Assembly (NCBI RefSeq): GCF_022627325.1
Contig: NZ_JAETZZ010000005.1
Coordinates: forward strand, 1 to 64,000
DNA from: Pseudomonas putida
GTDB lineage: Bacteria > Pseudomonadota > Gammaproteobacteria > Pseudomonadales > Pseudomonadaceae
Direction: 5' to 3'
Length of the DNA: 64,000 nt
How positions within the stretch are numbered: the first letter of the stretch is position 1; the number at the start of each line of letters is the position of its first letter. The notes beneath the pieces are model-generated. The model did not search any database, had not been told where the DNA came from, and saw nothing but the letters and a program-made list of their open reading frames with translations. Below are positions 1 to 7,692 of this stretch, in pieces. The position numbers and the translations under genes are program-made.

Positions 1-16
1 TATCGGCGCTTTGGTG

Positions 17-94
17 GAAGGGGTGGGGCGATGTCTCCCACAGTCTGTACTGCGTCAACAGTCAGAATCCGGCATTTAGTCCCACCACCCCTTC
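17..94. repeat. Distant inverted repeat of unknown role
   Basis: GAAGGGGTGG at 17-26 is matched by its exact reverse complement CCACCCCTTC at 85-94, with about 58 bases between. No coding frame is convincing here. The sequence could fold into a long-loop structure at the end of an upstream transcript that begins outside the window. Confidence 0.3.
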
Positions 95-110
95 AAGTCT
101 AACCATACAA

Positions 111-146
111 GCCGGCTTGCCGGCGATGGGCTGCGTAGCAGCCCCA
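111..146 (+). repeat. REP-like element, copy 1
   Basis: Two adjacent imperfect palindromes: GCCGGCTTGCCGGC, then GGGCTGCGTAGCAGCCC, joined by GAT. The same layout recurs at about 39993, 40075, 42896, 43036 and 59367 in this window, always outside genes, as expected of a pseudomonad REP family. Confidence 0.75.
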
Positions 147-209
147 AACACTACCTGATTGCCATTAGCCCTCGGGCAGCCTTTTCATTGCCCCCCTCCT
201 GCACCGGCC

Positions 210-818
210 TTAATTCTTCTCAGCCCGCTCGCGCAAGCTTTTCAGGGTATTGAACGGCGCATCCACCACGAACTTGTTGGCCACCATGGCCGGCACACTG
301 CCACCCGGCTCGGTGTGCACCTGATAGGTCACTTCTGTACTGCCGCCCTTGGGCACCAATTTCCAGAAGCCTTCGACTTTCGCCACCCTTACAAAGCCCT
401 TCTCTTCAGGGATATAAGACGGCTCACCTTTGAGGTTACGCGTCAGGCTGCCATCCGCGCCTTTGACAGTAGTGACCAGCAATACCGAATCGCGCGGCGT
501 TACCGGCCACGGCGTATTGAACTGGGTGTAGGTCCAACTCTGATCACCTTCGTGCTTGAGCAACTTCTGCGACTTGCACTCGTGAATCCACGCACAAGCC
601 CCGGCCACATCCTCCTGCAGCGCCTCGACCTTGGCCAGCGGCGCCTTGATCACGGTGACACCGCGATAGGCCTTGTACTTGGAGCCCGGCACTTCGCTGA
701 GGGACACCTTGATGCCCTCCTCGTCCTTGGCCACCTGCCAGTTTTCCGCCCAGGCGGCAGGCGCCAGCAGGACACCCATGCCACACAGCAGTGCAATACG
801 CTTGAACGATCTCATCAT
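210..818 (-). CDS. Exported START-domain lipid-binding protein
   Basis: 202 residues. An N-terminal signal peptide with hydrophobic core LLCGMGVLLAPAAWA ends near AWA, so the protein should be periplasmic. The rest reads as a START/SRPBCC-like helix-grip domain (WTYTQFNTPWPVTPRDSV, GFWKLVPKGGSTEVTYQVHTEPGGSVPAMVAN), a fold that holds a hydrophobic ligand. The ligand is unknown. The frame opens with two ATG codons (818 and 815) behind AAGGATAAAG. It lies 31 bases downstream of the small ykgJ-type gene on the same strand and is probably cotranscribed with it from the promoter at 1148-1176. Confidence 0.85.
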   Translation of the reverse strand: MMRSFKRIALLCGMGVLLAPAAWAENWQVAKDEEGIKVSLSEVPGSKYKAYRGVTVIKAPLAKVEALQEDVAGACAWIHECKSQKLLKHEGDQSWTYTQFNTPWPVTPRDSVLLVTTVKGADGSLTRNLKGEPSYIPEEKGFVRVAKVEGFWKLVPKGGSTEVTYQVHTEPGGSVPAMVANKFVVDAPFNTLKSLRERAEKN

Positions 819-849
819 CTTTATCCTTGTTGTCGAAGAGCCAGCTTTG

Positions 850-1104
850 TCACGCCGCCGTCATCTGCTCCCACCAACCGAGAATCCTGATTGCCTCGTC
901 GCGATCATGGCCGCACACCTCGATATCCGCCTTGAACCCACCACACACCGCCGGCCGCTCGGGCATGCCGAACAGGTCGCAAAGGTTGTCGACGGTCAGG
1001 TGCAGGCAGCGCACGCCAGCCGGCTTGCCATCTGGCATGCGGGGCATGGCTGAAGTGATGGACGGGGCGATGCAGCAGGCACCGCAACCCTCACGGCATT
1101 TCAT
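850..1104 (-). CDS. YkgJ-family cysteine-cluster protein
   Basis: 84 residues. The N-terminus carries CREGCGACC, and further cysteines follow (RCLHL, LCDLF, AVCGGF, EVCGH). This is the zinc/iron-chelating cysteine-cluster pattern of the YkgJ family (UPF0153). It is a short member of the family and has no signal peptide, so it is probably cytoplasmic. Its biochemical role is not known. It is the first gene of a likely two-gene unit with the START-domain gene. A sigma70-type promoter with a PsrA-like operator lies directly upstream. Confidence 0.85.
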   Translation of the reverse strand: MKCREGCGACCIAPSITSAMPRMPDGKPAGVRCLHLTVDNLCDLFGMPERPAVCGGFKADIEVCGHDRDEAIRILGWWEQMTAA

Positions 1105-1147
1105 ACAATCAGGACTCCCTGGAACAAAACGGGACGAACGTCCCCGG

Positions 1148-1176
1148 ATACTAACCGCTCAAACATACGTTTGAAA
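1148..1176 (-). promoter_or_regulatory. Promoter of ykgJ/START unit with PsrA-type operator
   Basis: On the minus strand a -35 TTTCAA (1176-1171) and a -10 TAGTAT (1153-1148) are separated by 17 bases. CAAAC-ATAC-GTTTG at 1160-1173 overlaps the -35 edge and the spacer. It matches the published PsrA consensus (C/G)AAAC-N2-4-GTTT(G/C). Binding there would block RNA polymerase. The assignment to PsrA is by motif only. Confidence 0.6.
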
Positions 1177-1225
1177 TTGCTGGCCCGATGAAATCTGTAG
1201 TGACCCAGCAGTCAGTTGCGCCCGA

Positions 1226-1687
1226 CTACTGACGGAACTCAAAGTCGATGGCCGCCCCTTCCACATCACGACGACTGTCGTTGCGCATCTGCAATTGCAT
1301 TTCGTTGCTGATCAACCGCCCATTGAGCTGAAACGGGCTATCGTCGCTGTGAGGCTTTTCGGTGAACATGGCCGGCAGCAAAGGTTTGCGCCGGGTAGCA
1401 GAGCTGCCGACATCAGGCTCGAGCTCGTTGACCATGCCGGCCGGCAAGCTGAGGTCGAGCTTTGCCTTGGGCACCGGTTTGGCCACAGCTTTGCTCACTG
1501 GCTTGCGCGGTACCTTGCGCTTGGCTTTGGGCTTGGGCTTGGCAGGCTGCTTGGCCGATGCCTTTTCAGCCGCCGCGCCCTGATGCGTCGATGCGGCAGG
1601 CTGCGCCGCCTGGGCAAGGCCACAAGGCGCCCAGAGCGGCGCGAGGCAAAAAATCAGGGCAACGCTACGCAACAGTTTCATGGACAT
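1226..1687 (-). CDS. Small exported Lys/Pro/Ala-rich protein, unknown function
   Basis: 153 residues from the chosen start at 1687 (MSMKLLRSVALIFC); 1681 is also possible. A signal peptide (ALIFCLAPLWAPCGLAQA) is followed by about 45 residues rich in Ala, Lys and Pro (AKQPAKPKPKAKRKVPRKP), which look like an unstructured basic linker. The C-terminal half (PLLPAMFTEK, FQLNGRLISNEMQLQMRND) is conserved-looking but I do not recognise it. A start at 1741 would place 18 non-hydrophobic residues before the signal peptide, so it was not preferred. It follows the MocR gene on the same strand. Confidence 0.6.
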   Translation of the reverse strand: MSMKLLRSVALIFCLAPLWAPCGLAQAAQPAASTHQGAAAEKASAKQPAKPKPKAKRKVPRKPVSKAVAKPVPKAKLDLSLPAGMVNELEPDVGSSATRRKPLLPAMFTEKPHSDDSPFQLNGRLISNEMQLQMRNDSRRDVEGAAIDFEFRQ

Positions 1688-1744
1688 CGGCTGGCAGGCT
1701 GGAAATGTGCGTATGCTCTCTGTTCCGACCGCACCTGGCAAGCG

Positions 1745-3187
1745 TTACACAAGCGCAGTTACAGACTCCCTGCACAATTGCTGGGCGAGCATACCCAGTG
1801 TCATCACCGCCCGTTCGGCTTCCTTGTTCCACGGAATGCCACAGTTGAGCCGGATGCAGTGGTTGAACTGCTCGGTATTACTGAAGATAAGCCCGGGGGC
1901 GATACTGATCCCCTGCTCCAGCGCACGCACATGCAGCTCTTGAGTATTGACCCGTCCCGGCAGGCTGACCCACAGAATGAAGCCCCCCGTGGGCCGGGTC
2001 ATCTGCGTACCCTCAGGGAAGTGCTGCTGCACCGCCAACTGGTAGGCACTGAGGTTCTTGCGGTACTCCTGACGGATATAGCGCAGGTGGCGATCATAGC
2101 CGCCGTTCTCCAGGTAAGCCGCCACCCCCATCTGCGTGACACTGCATGCCGAGTGAGTGGTGAAGGTCTGCAGCCGCTGGATTTCCTCCTGGTATCGCCC
2201 CGCCACCATCCAGCCGACGCGCACGCCGGGTGACAAGGTCTTGGAAAAGCTCGAGCAGTAGATCACACGATCCAGCCGGTCGAATGCCTTGAGCGCTTTG
2301 GTCTTGCCCTGCTCGAACATCAACTCGCCATAGATGTCGTCCTCGACGATCTGGATGTCGAAGTCCGAAGCCAGGCGCAACAACTGCTTCTGCCGCTCTT
2401 CGGGAATCGTGCCGCCGAGCGGGTTGCTCAGACGCGTGGTCAGCACCAGCGCTTTGATCGACCATTGATTGGCAGCCAATTGCAGCGCCTCCAGACTGAT
2501 CCCGGTGGACGGGTCGCTGGGGATCTCGATCACCTTCAGCCCGAGCAAATCAGCCAGCTGCAGCAGGCCGTAATAGGTGGGCGACTCGGCAGCGATCAGG
2601 TCCCCCGGGCGGGTCAGCACGCGCAACGACATCTGAAGGGCATCGACACAGCCATGGGTGACGATCACCTCACTGGGATCGACCAGCACACCCGCATCGC
2701 GCATGCGGATCGCAATCTGCCGACGCAACGGCTCGAAGCCTGGGCTGAACATGTAGCTGAAAGCTCGCGGGCTGTGAAAGCGCGTGACCTTGGCGATCTG
2801 CTGATGCAAGGCGCGCACCGGCAGGTAGTCGACATGGGGAACGGCGGCACCGAACGCGAACACGCCATCACGACGGGCCTCGGTCAAAACCTGCTGGATG
2901 ATGCTCGCGCGGGTGACCAGGCCGGGGCGCTCGACCCTGGCAATGTCAGGCGTCTGCGCAGTCAACGCCGGGGTCTGGTGCACGTAGTAGCCCGACTGCG
3001 GCCGAGCGCGGATCAGCCCTTGGTCTTCGAGATTGGCATAGGCCTGCAGCACCGTGGCATGGCTGACGTTGAGCTGGGCGCTCATCTTGCGCACGGACGG
3101 CACGCGCTCGCCTGGCTGGTAGACACCACGGCGGATGTCATCGGCCAGTTGCTGGGCGATACGCTGATACAGCAGCAGGTTGGTCAT
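1745..3187 (-). CDS. MocR-type transcription regulator (GntR HTH + aminotransferase fold)
   Basis: 480 residues from ATG 3187. An N-terminal GntR winged helix-turn-helix (YQRIAQQLADDIRRGVYQPG, VPSVRKMSAQLNVSHATVLQAY) is joined to a fold-type I aminotransferase domain. That domain keeps the PLP lysine in SSFSKTLSPG and the LTTRLSNPLGG and VEDDIYGEL motifs. MocR proteins use PLP or PLP-amino acid adducts as effector. The regulated gene is unknown. A longer frame from 3235 adds MSRTRTMSPSARRDIA, which lacks domain similarity and would run into the upstream inverted repeat, so 3187 is preferred. Confidence 0.85.
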   Translation of the reverse strand: MTNLLLYQRIAQQLADDIRRGVYQPGERVPSVRKMSAQLNVSHATVLQAYANLEDQGLIRARPQSGYYVHQTPALTAQTPDIARVERPGLVTRASIIQQVLTEARRDGVFAFGAAVPHVDYLPVRALHQQIAKVTRFHSPRAFSYMFSPGFEPLRRQIAIRMRDAGVLVDPSEVIVTHGCVDALQMSLRVLTRPGDLIAAESPTYYGLLQLADLLGLKVIEIPSDPSTGISLEALQLAANQWSIKALVLTTRLSNPLGGTIPEERQKQLLRLASDFDIQIVEDDIYGELMFEQGKTKALKAFDRLDRVIYCSSFSKTLSPGVRVGWMVAGRYQEEIQRLQTFTTHSACSVTQMGVAAYLENGGYDRHLRYIRQEYRKNLSAYQLAVQQHFPEGTQMTRPTGGFILWVSLPGRVNTQELHVRALEQGISIAPGLIFSNTEQFNHCIRLNCGIPWNKEAERAVMTLGMLAQQLCRESVTALV

Positions 3188-3235
3188 GGCGATATCTCGA
3201 CGCGCGGACGGGCTCATTGTTCTTGTACGACTCAC

Positions 3236-3256
3236 TTACGGTAGAGGATACCGTAA
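3236..3256. promoter_or_regulatory. Inverted repeat upstream of the MocR gene, candidate operator
   Basis: TTACGGTA and TACCGTAA form a perfect 8-bp inverted repeat around GAGGA. It lies 49 bases upstream of the preferred MocR start, where an autoregulatory site would be expected. No clear -35/-10 pair was recognised around it. Confidence 0.5.
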
Positions 3257-3371
3257 CAGTTGCAAAGTGTACTGGGACAGATTGCACAATAGTCGACATT
3301 ACAGTGGTGTGGCCGCTATCGAAAGGGTTAGCCAGCGCGCCTCTTCGCCAGCCACGAAGAGGCGCCAGCGG

Positions 3372-4184
3372 TCAGCGTGCCGGGGCCAGCCTTCCTTTGT
3401 CATCGGAGAAGACGATTTCCACCCGGCGGTTCTGCGCCCTGCCCCGCTCCGAGGCATTGGCCTCGATCGGGTACTGGTCGCCATACCCTTCAACCTGCAG
3501 ACGCTTTTCGTCGACACCCAGGTCGACCAGCATGTCGGCCACGGCCTGCGCCCGGTCGCGCGACAGCTTGAGGTTATCTTCCGGCGCCCCGGTGTTGTCG
3601 GCGTAGCCCTCGATCCGCACCACCCGGCGCGGGTTGAGCTGAAGGAACTGGACCAATTTGAGCACCGTGCGGCTGGCCGAATTCTTGAGATCCGCACGAC
3701 CGGTATCGAACAGGACATCGCCCAGGGTCATCACCAGCCCGCGATCGGCCTGCTGCGAGGCCAACGCGGCGATCTGCGCTTCGACCCATTCACCCTGCTG
3801 CTGTACGCTGGCCAGCTTGGCCTCGCGCAAGGCCAGCTGCAGGCGCTGGCGCTCAAGGTCGAGCTTGGCCAAACGCTCCTGGTTCAGCGCCAACTTCGCG
3901 TGCTCACCGGCGATTTCGCTGTAACGCTGGCTCAGATACGCATAGTGGCGCACGTCGCTGCCGGTACCGATGTAGCTGGACAGGCGCTCGGCGCGGGCCA
4001 GCGATTCACCAGCCCGGATCACATCACGCGGTGCGCTGCGCAGTACAGCGGAGTCATCCTTGACCTTCTGAAAGGCCACGGAGGCATCGTCCAGCGCCGC
4101 GGCACTGCGCTGACTGGCGCAGCCCTGCAGCCCGCCAGCCAGTGCCAGCAATGCCAGCGCCGCCATCGGTTTGAAGCACTTCAT
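3372..4184 (-). CDS. OmpA-family lipoprotein with DUF4398 N-terminal region
   Basis: 270 residues. The lipobox LQGC after MKCFKPMAALALLALAGG predicts a lipid-anchored outer-membrane protein. Residues about 25-135 are a helical, coiled-coil-prone DUF4398-like region (ALNQERLAKLDLERQRLQLALREA). Residues about 150-260 form an OmpA C-terminal peptidoglycan-binding domain (GDVLFDTGRADL, IEGYADNTG, NLKLSRDRAQAVADML, GYGDQYPI, NRRVEIVF). It probably ties the outer membrane to the cell wall. The start overlaps the stop of the preceding DUF4398 gene (ATGA), so the two are translationally coupled. Confidence 0.9.
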   Translation of the reverse strand: MKCFKPMAALALLALAGGLQGCASQRSAAALDDASVAFQKVKDDSAVLRSAPRDVIRAGESLARAERLSSYIGTGSDVRHYAYLSQRYSEIAGEHAKLALNQERLAKLDLERQRLQLALREAKLASVQQQGEWVEAQIAALASQQADRGLVMTLGDVLFDTGRADLKNSASRTVLKLVQFLQLNPRRVVRIEGYADNTGAPEDNLKLSRDRAQAVADMLVDLGVDEKRLQVEGYGDQYPIEANASERGRAQNRRVEIVFSDDKGRLAPAR

Positions 4185-4534
4185 GGCTGCATCTCCAGTT
4201 GCTTGCGCAAGCGCTTGACCCGCGACTGCAATACGTCGAGCTGCTCCTCACTCTTCTGGTTGAGTACCCGCGCCTCGGCCAGACGGGCATCGAGCTCGGC
4301 CTGCTCGGCACGCATACGGGCGTCGCGGTAGTCCTCGGTCAGCATGTCGCTCTTGGCGCGGGCGAGCTTGTCTTCGGCAAGCTTCAACTCCTCGACATGG
4401 TCGGTGGCGCCGACCGCCCTGGCCTGTTCCAGCGCCTGCTCGGAAATACGCATCTGTTCATTGGGCGCCGGGTCGTTGGCGCAGCCGGCCAGGCCGAGCA
4501 TGGCCACGGCGAGGATCAGTGATTGGGTTCTCAC
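4181..4534 (-). CDS. DUF4398 lipoprotein
   Basis: 117 residues. The signal sequence MRTQSLILAVAMLGLAGC ends in a lipobox (LAGC). The remainder is a long amphipathic helical hairpin rich in Ala, Glu and Arg (EDKLARAKSDMLTEDYRDA, LDVLQSRVKRLRKQLE), as in DUF4398 proteins. It is the middle gene of a three-gene unit: 9 bases after the substrate-binding protein gene and overlapping the OmpA gene. An envelope structural role is likely, but its partners are unknown. Confidence 0.85.
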   Translation of the reverse strand: MRTQSLILAVAMLGLAGCANDPAPNEQMRISEQALEQARAVGATDHVEELKLAEDKLARAKSDMLTEDYRDARMRAEQAELDARLAEARVLNQKSEEQLDVLQSRVKRLRKQLEMQP

Positions 4535-4543
4535 GCACTCTTC

Positions 4544-5365
4544 CTACTGTTTGGGGGCGTCCGCCTGCACATCCATCTGCGCTTTCCAGCGCTCGACATT
4601 ACGTTGCAGCACGGCTTCAGACGCACCGGAGATCGGCAATTCTGTCAGCTTTTTTGCCAGTTGCCCACGCAACCAGGTGTCATTGCATGCCGAGTTGTGC
4701 GACACAGCCAAGAACAGCCCGGGCCGGTCGACCGGCAGGCCGCGGGCGATCAGGTCATTGCTCATGCCCAGGCTTTGGGTCATGGCCATGCCCGCGTAGC
4801 GCCCAGCCAGTACGTAATCCACCTGGCCCAGCACCAGCTTCTGGAAGGCCTGGGTCAGGTTCTGCGCCGGCACCAGGTTCAACTGCGCCTTGGCGAAGGC
4901 GCTGAAAGCCGGGGTCAGACGGGCACGCTCCGACAGGCTACCCTGGTACCTGGCCAGATCCGCCGGGCCGTTGAATTCCACTTCAGCATCATGGCGGGTC
5001 CAGACCAGGTATTCATTGAGCTGCAAGGGCGGATGGATGTAGTCCAGGGCGGTCAACTGCTCCACCTGCAGGGGGGTGTCGAGCAACACATCCATGCGCC
5101 CGCTGCGCACCTCTTCCAGCGCCTGGTCGCGCCTGCCGGCATTGAGGACTTCCACTTTCAACCCCAATTCCCCGGCCACCTGGCGCAACAGATCGACATT
5201 GGCGCCGACCAGGTGTTTCGGGTCCTTCGGGTCTTGCCAGGAGTAAGGGGGCGCATCCGGGCTGCCGGTCGCCACCAGCCGCTCACACTTGCCAGCCGCC
5301 ATCGCCAGCGGTGAAAGCATCGCCATCGTGCACACCAGCACCTTGCCTGCTTCACGCAACGCCAT
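4544..5365 (-). CDS. Periplasmic substrate-binding protein, family 3
   Basis: 273 residues with signal peptide MALREAGKVLVCTMAMLSPLAMA. The body reads as a bacterial extracellular solute-binding domain of family 3 (ATGSPDAPPYSW, VGANVDLLRQVAGELGLKVEV, GRMDVLLDTPL, QVDYVLAGRYAGMAMTQSLG). No ABC permease or ATPase gene is adjacent. It sits instead with two envelope lipoprotein genes, so it may act as a ligand sensor for the envelope rather than in uptake. A good ribosome site AAGGAGTGAAGG lies right before the ATG. The ligand cannot be read from sequence. Confidence 0.85.
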   Translation of the reverse strand: MALREAGKVLVCTMAMLSPLAMAAGKCERLVATGSPDAPPYSWQDPKDPKHLVGANVDLLRQVAGELGLKVEVLNAGRRDQALEEVRSGRMDVLLDTPLQVEQLTALDYIHPPLQLNEYLVWTRHDAEVEFNGPADLARYQGSLSERARLTPAFSAFAKAQLNLVPAQNLTQAFQKLVLGQVDYVLAGRYAGMAMTQSLGMSNDLIARGLPVDRPGLFLAVSHNSACNDTWLRGQLAKKLTELPISGASEAVLQRNVERWKAQMDVQADAPKQ

Positions 5366-5383
5366 CCTTCACTCCTTGCCCGC

Positions 5384-5420
5384 ATAAAAAAACCCGGCCC
5401 TCGTGAAAGGGCCGGGCTTC
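5384..5420 (-). terminator. Rho-independent terminator after etfA
   Basis: The stem GCCCGGCCC/GGGCCGGG, with loop around TTTCACGA, is followed on the minus strand by seven T. It lies just after the etfA stop at 5442 and only about 18 bases before the start codon of the next gene, so it is also inside the leader of the substrate-binding-protein operon. Confidence 0.9.
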
Positions 5421-5441
5421 TTTATAAGTGAAGCAGGCGGA

Positions 5442-6386
5442 TCAGACCAGCTTTTCCAGCTCCGGAACCGCTTCGAACAGGTCAGCGACCAGGCCGTAGT
5501 CGGCCACCTGGAAGATCGGCGCCTCTTCGTCCTTGTTGATCGCAACGATCACTTTGGAGTCCTTCATGCCGGCCAGGTGCTGGATCGCGCCGGAAATACC
5601 GACGGCGATGTACAGCTGCGGGGCAACGATCTTGCCGGTCTGACCGACCTGCATGTCGTTGGGCACGAAGCCTGCGTCGACCGCAGCGCGCGAGGCACCC
5701 ACGGCAGCGCCAAGCTTGTCGGCCAGGCTGTACAGGTGCTTGAAGTTGTCACCGTTGCCCATGCCACGGCCGCCGGAAACGACGATCTTGGCAGCGGTCA
5801 GCTCTGGGCGGTCGGACTTGGCCAGCTCTTCGCCGACAAAGGCGGAAATACCCGCATCGTGCGCAGCGCCTACCGCTTCGACAGTTGCAGAGCCACCTTC
5901 GGCGGCCACAGCGTCGAAGCCGGTGGTACGCACGGTGATCACTTTCACAGCAGCGCTCGATTGCACAGTGGCAATGGCGTTACCGGCATAGATCGGGCGC
6001 TTGAAGGTGTCGGCCGATTCAACGGAAATGATCTCGGAGAGCTGGTCGACGTCCAGCAGCGCGGCAACGCGCGGCAGGATGTTCTTACCGTTGGTGGTGG
6101 CCGGGGCCAGCACGTGGCTGTAGCCGTTGGCCCCGCCTTGTTCAACAAGAGCAACGATCAGCGGCGCGACGTTTTCTGGCAAGACGTGGGCATAGGCTGC
6201 GTTGTCAGCAACCAGCACCTTGCCAACACCCGCGATCTTGGCAGCGGATTCAGCGATACCACCGACGTTCTGGCCGGCGACCAGCACGTGCACATCACCA
6301 CCGATCTTGGCGGCTGCGGCGACAGTGTTCAGGGTGGACGGGGCTACGGCACCGTTCTCGTATTCAGCGACAACCAGGATAGTCAT
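5442..6386 (-). CDS. etfA: Electron transfer flavoprotein, alpha subunit
   Basis: 314 residues. The N-terminal domain ([14 protein letters not shown]) has the ETF alpha/beta fold. The C-terminal half holds the FAD-binding signature [19 protein letters not shown] followed by [14 protein letters not shown]. With EtfB it carries electrons from acyl-CoA and other dehydrogenases to ETF-ubiquinone oxidoreductase. Its ATG directly abuts the TAA of etfB (TAAATG), so translation is coupled. The redox partner gene lies divergently at 7693. Confidence 0.97.
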   Translation of the reverse strand: MTILVVAEYENGAVAPSTLNTVAAAAKIGGDVHVLVAGQNVGGIAESAAKIAGVGKVLVADNAAYAHVLPENVAPLIVALVEQGGANGYSHVLAPATTNGKNILPRVAALLDVDQLSEIISVESADTFKRPIYAGNAIATVQSSAAVKVITVRTTGFDAVAAEGGSATVEAVGAAHDAGISAFVGEELAKSDRPELTAAKIVVSGGRGMGNGDNFKHLYSLADKLGAAVGASRAAVDAGFVPNDMQVGQTGKIVAPQLYIAVGISGAIQHLAGMKDSKVIVAINKDEEAPIFQVADYGLVADLFEAVPELEKLV

Positions 6387-7136
6387 TTAGATTACCTTCG
6401 CTTCGTTCTTCAGCTTCTCGACCAGTTCGGCCACCGACTTGACCTTGATACCCGCGCTGCGGGCAGCAGGCGCTTCGACTTTCAGGGTCTTGTTGGTGGA
6501 GGCGAGCGATACGCCCAGCGCGTCTGGAGTCAGGGTCTCCAGTGGCTTCTTCTTGGCCTTCATGATGTTCGGCAGCGACGCGTAGCGCGGCTCGTTCAGG
6601 CGCAGGTCGGTGGTGACGATCGCTGGCAGGTTCAGCGCTACGGTCTGCAGGCCGCCATCGATTTCACGGGTGACGTTCAGCTTGTCGCCAGCCACTTCAA
6701 CCTTGGAGGCGAAGGTACCTTGGGCGTAGCCGGTCAGCGCGGCCAGCATCTGGCCGGTCTGGTTGTTGTCACTGTCGATGGCCTGCTTGCCGAGGATCAC
6801 CAGCTGCGGCTGCTCTTTGTCGACAACGGCTTTGAGCACCTTGGCCACGGCCAGGGAATTCAGTTCGTCGGCAGCTTCGACCAGGATGGCACGATCGGCG
6901 CCCAGGGCCAGGGCGGTACGCAACTGCTCCTGAGCGGTGGTCGGGCCGACGGAGACGACGACGATCTCGCTTGCCACGCCCTTCTCTTTCAGGCGCACAG
7001 CTTCTTCCACGGCGATTTCGCAGAAGGGGTTCATGGACATCTTGACGTTTGCAAGGTCGACGCCGGAGTTGTCCGCTTTGACGCGAACCTTGACGTTGTA
7101 GTCGACCACTCGTTTGACAGCTACAAGAACCTTCAT
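6387..7136 (-). CDS. etfB: Electron transfer flavoprotein, beta subunit
   Basis: 249 residues starting [19 protein letters not shown]. The EtfB signature is clear ([42 protein letters not shown]), including the segment that contacts AMP. It is the first gene of the etfBA unit and has a good ribosome site (CGAGGAATCC). It forms the ETF heterodimer used in beta-oxidation and amino-acid breakdown. Confidence 0.97.
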   Translation of the reverse strand: MKVLVAVKRVVDYNVKVRVKADNSGVDLANVKMSMNPFCEIAVEEAVRLKEKGVASEIVVVSVGPTTAQEQLRTALALGADRAILVEAADELNSLAVAKVLKAVVDKEQPQLVILGKQAIDSDNNQTGQMLAALTGYAQGTFASKVEVAGDKLNVTREIDGGLQTVALNLPAIVTTDLRLNEPRYASLPNIMKAKKKPLETLTPDALGVSLASTNKTLKVEAPAARSAGIKVKSVAELVEKLKNEAKVI

Positions 7137-7692
7137 GGATTCCTCGTTACTCTCCGGTGAATAGATAGTCGCCTGGGGCTAAGCCCGGCGATGCGCGTGG
7201 GTACAAGGGCACCTCTGAAAACGATACGCGCGGTGCAATCTTCACGGTGACCAATCAGTCCAGTTGAGACTCTTGCGGCAAATACCCGCGGGTCATTTCC
7301 TGTGGTGGCGTGTAAACTCCACTACAAACCGTGTTTTGGCCCGAAAGCCTTACCCCACACCTGGTTTTTAGAGGTGTACCTGCGCCCGGCGTTAAGCCTA
7401 CGGCGAACGTAAAACCGCTCGTATCTTGACCGCAACACCCAATCCGGTCAATACGGCAAATCGGTCACCCTCCAGCCGCGCTCCTTTGATTTTACTGGCC
7501 TGCGGCAAATTCAAACAAACGTTTGTATTGGACCCGCCAAGTGGTGTAGATATAATGCGCGGCCAAGACAAAACGGTGTAGTTCATCCTCTGTGACGCTA
7601 CAGCTCCGCTCCCGTGAAGCGCGGCGCGCATGATCACCCCACACCCATAAGACAAAGCAACAGCACCAGCCTTGATGAGTAGGAGAGAACCA
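7137..7692. promoter_or_regulatory. Divergent control region between etfBA and the ETF-QO gene
   Basis: No gene is supported in these 556 bases. The left part is the etfB leader. CAAAC-CGT-GTTTT at 7325-7337 is a PsrA-type site with one mismatch. The right part holds the ETF-QO promoter with a perfect site (see 7512-7556). I could not place a convincing etfB -35/-10 pair. Confidence 0.6.
7512..7556 (+). promoter_or_regulatory. ETF-QO promoter with PsrA-type operator
   Basis: A -35 TTGGAC (7528-7533) and a -10 TATAAT (7551-7556) are separated by exactly 17 bases. CAAAC-AAAC-GTTTG (7512-7525) abuts the -35 and matches the PsrA consensus. The box type is the same as in the ykgJ promoter at 1160-1173. 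PsrA has been reported to act on the corresponding ETF genes of P. aeruginosa, which agrees with this placement. Confidence 0.75.
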
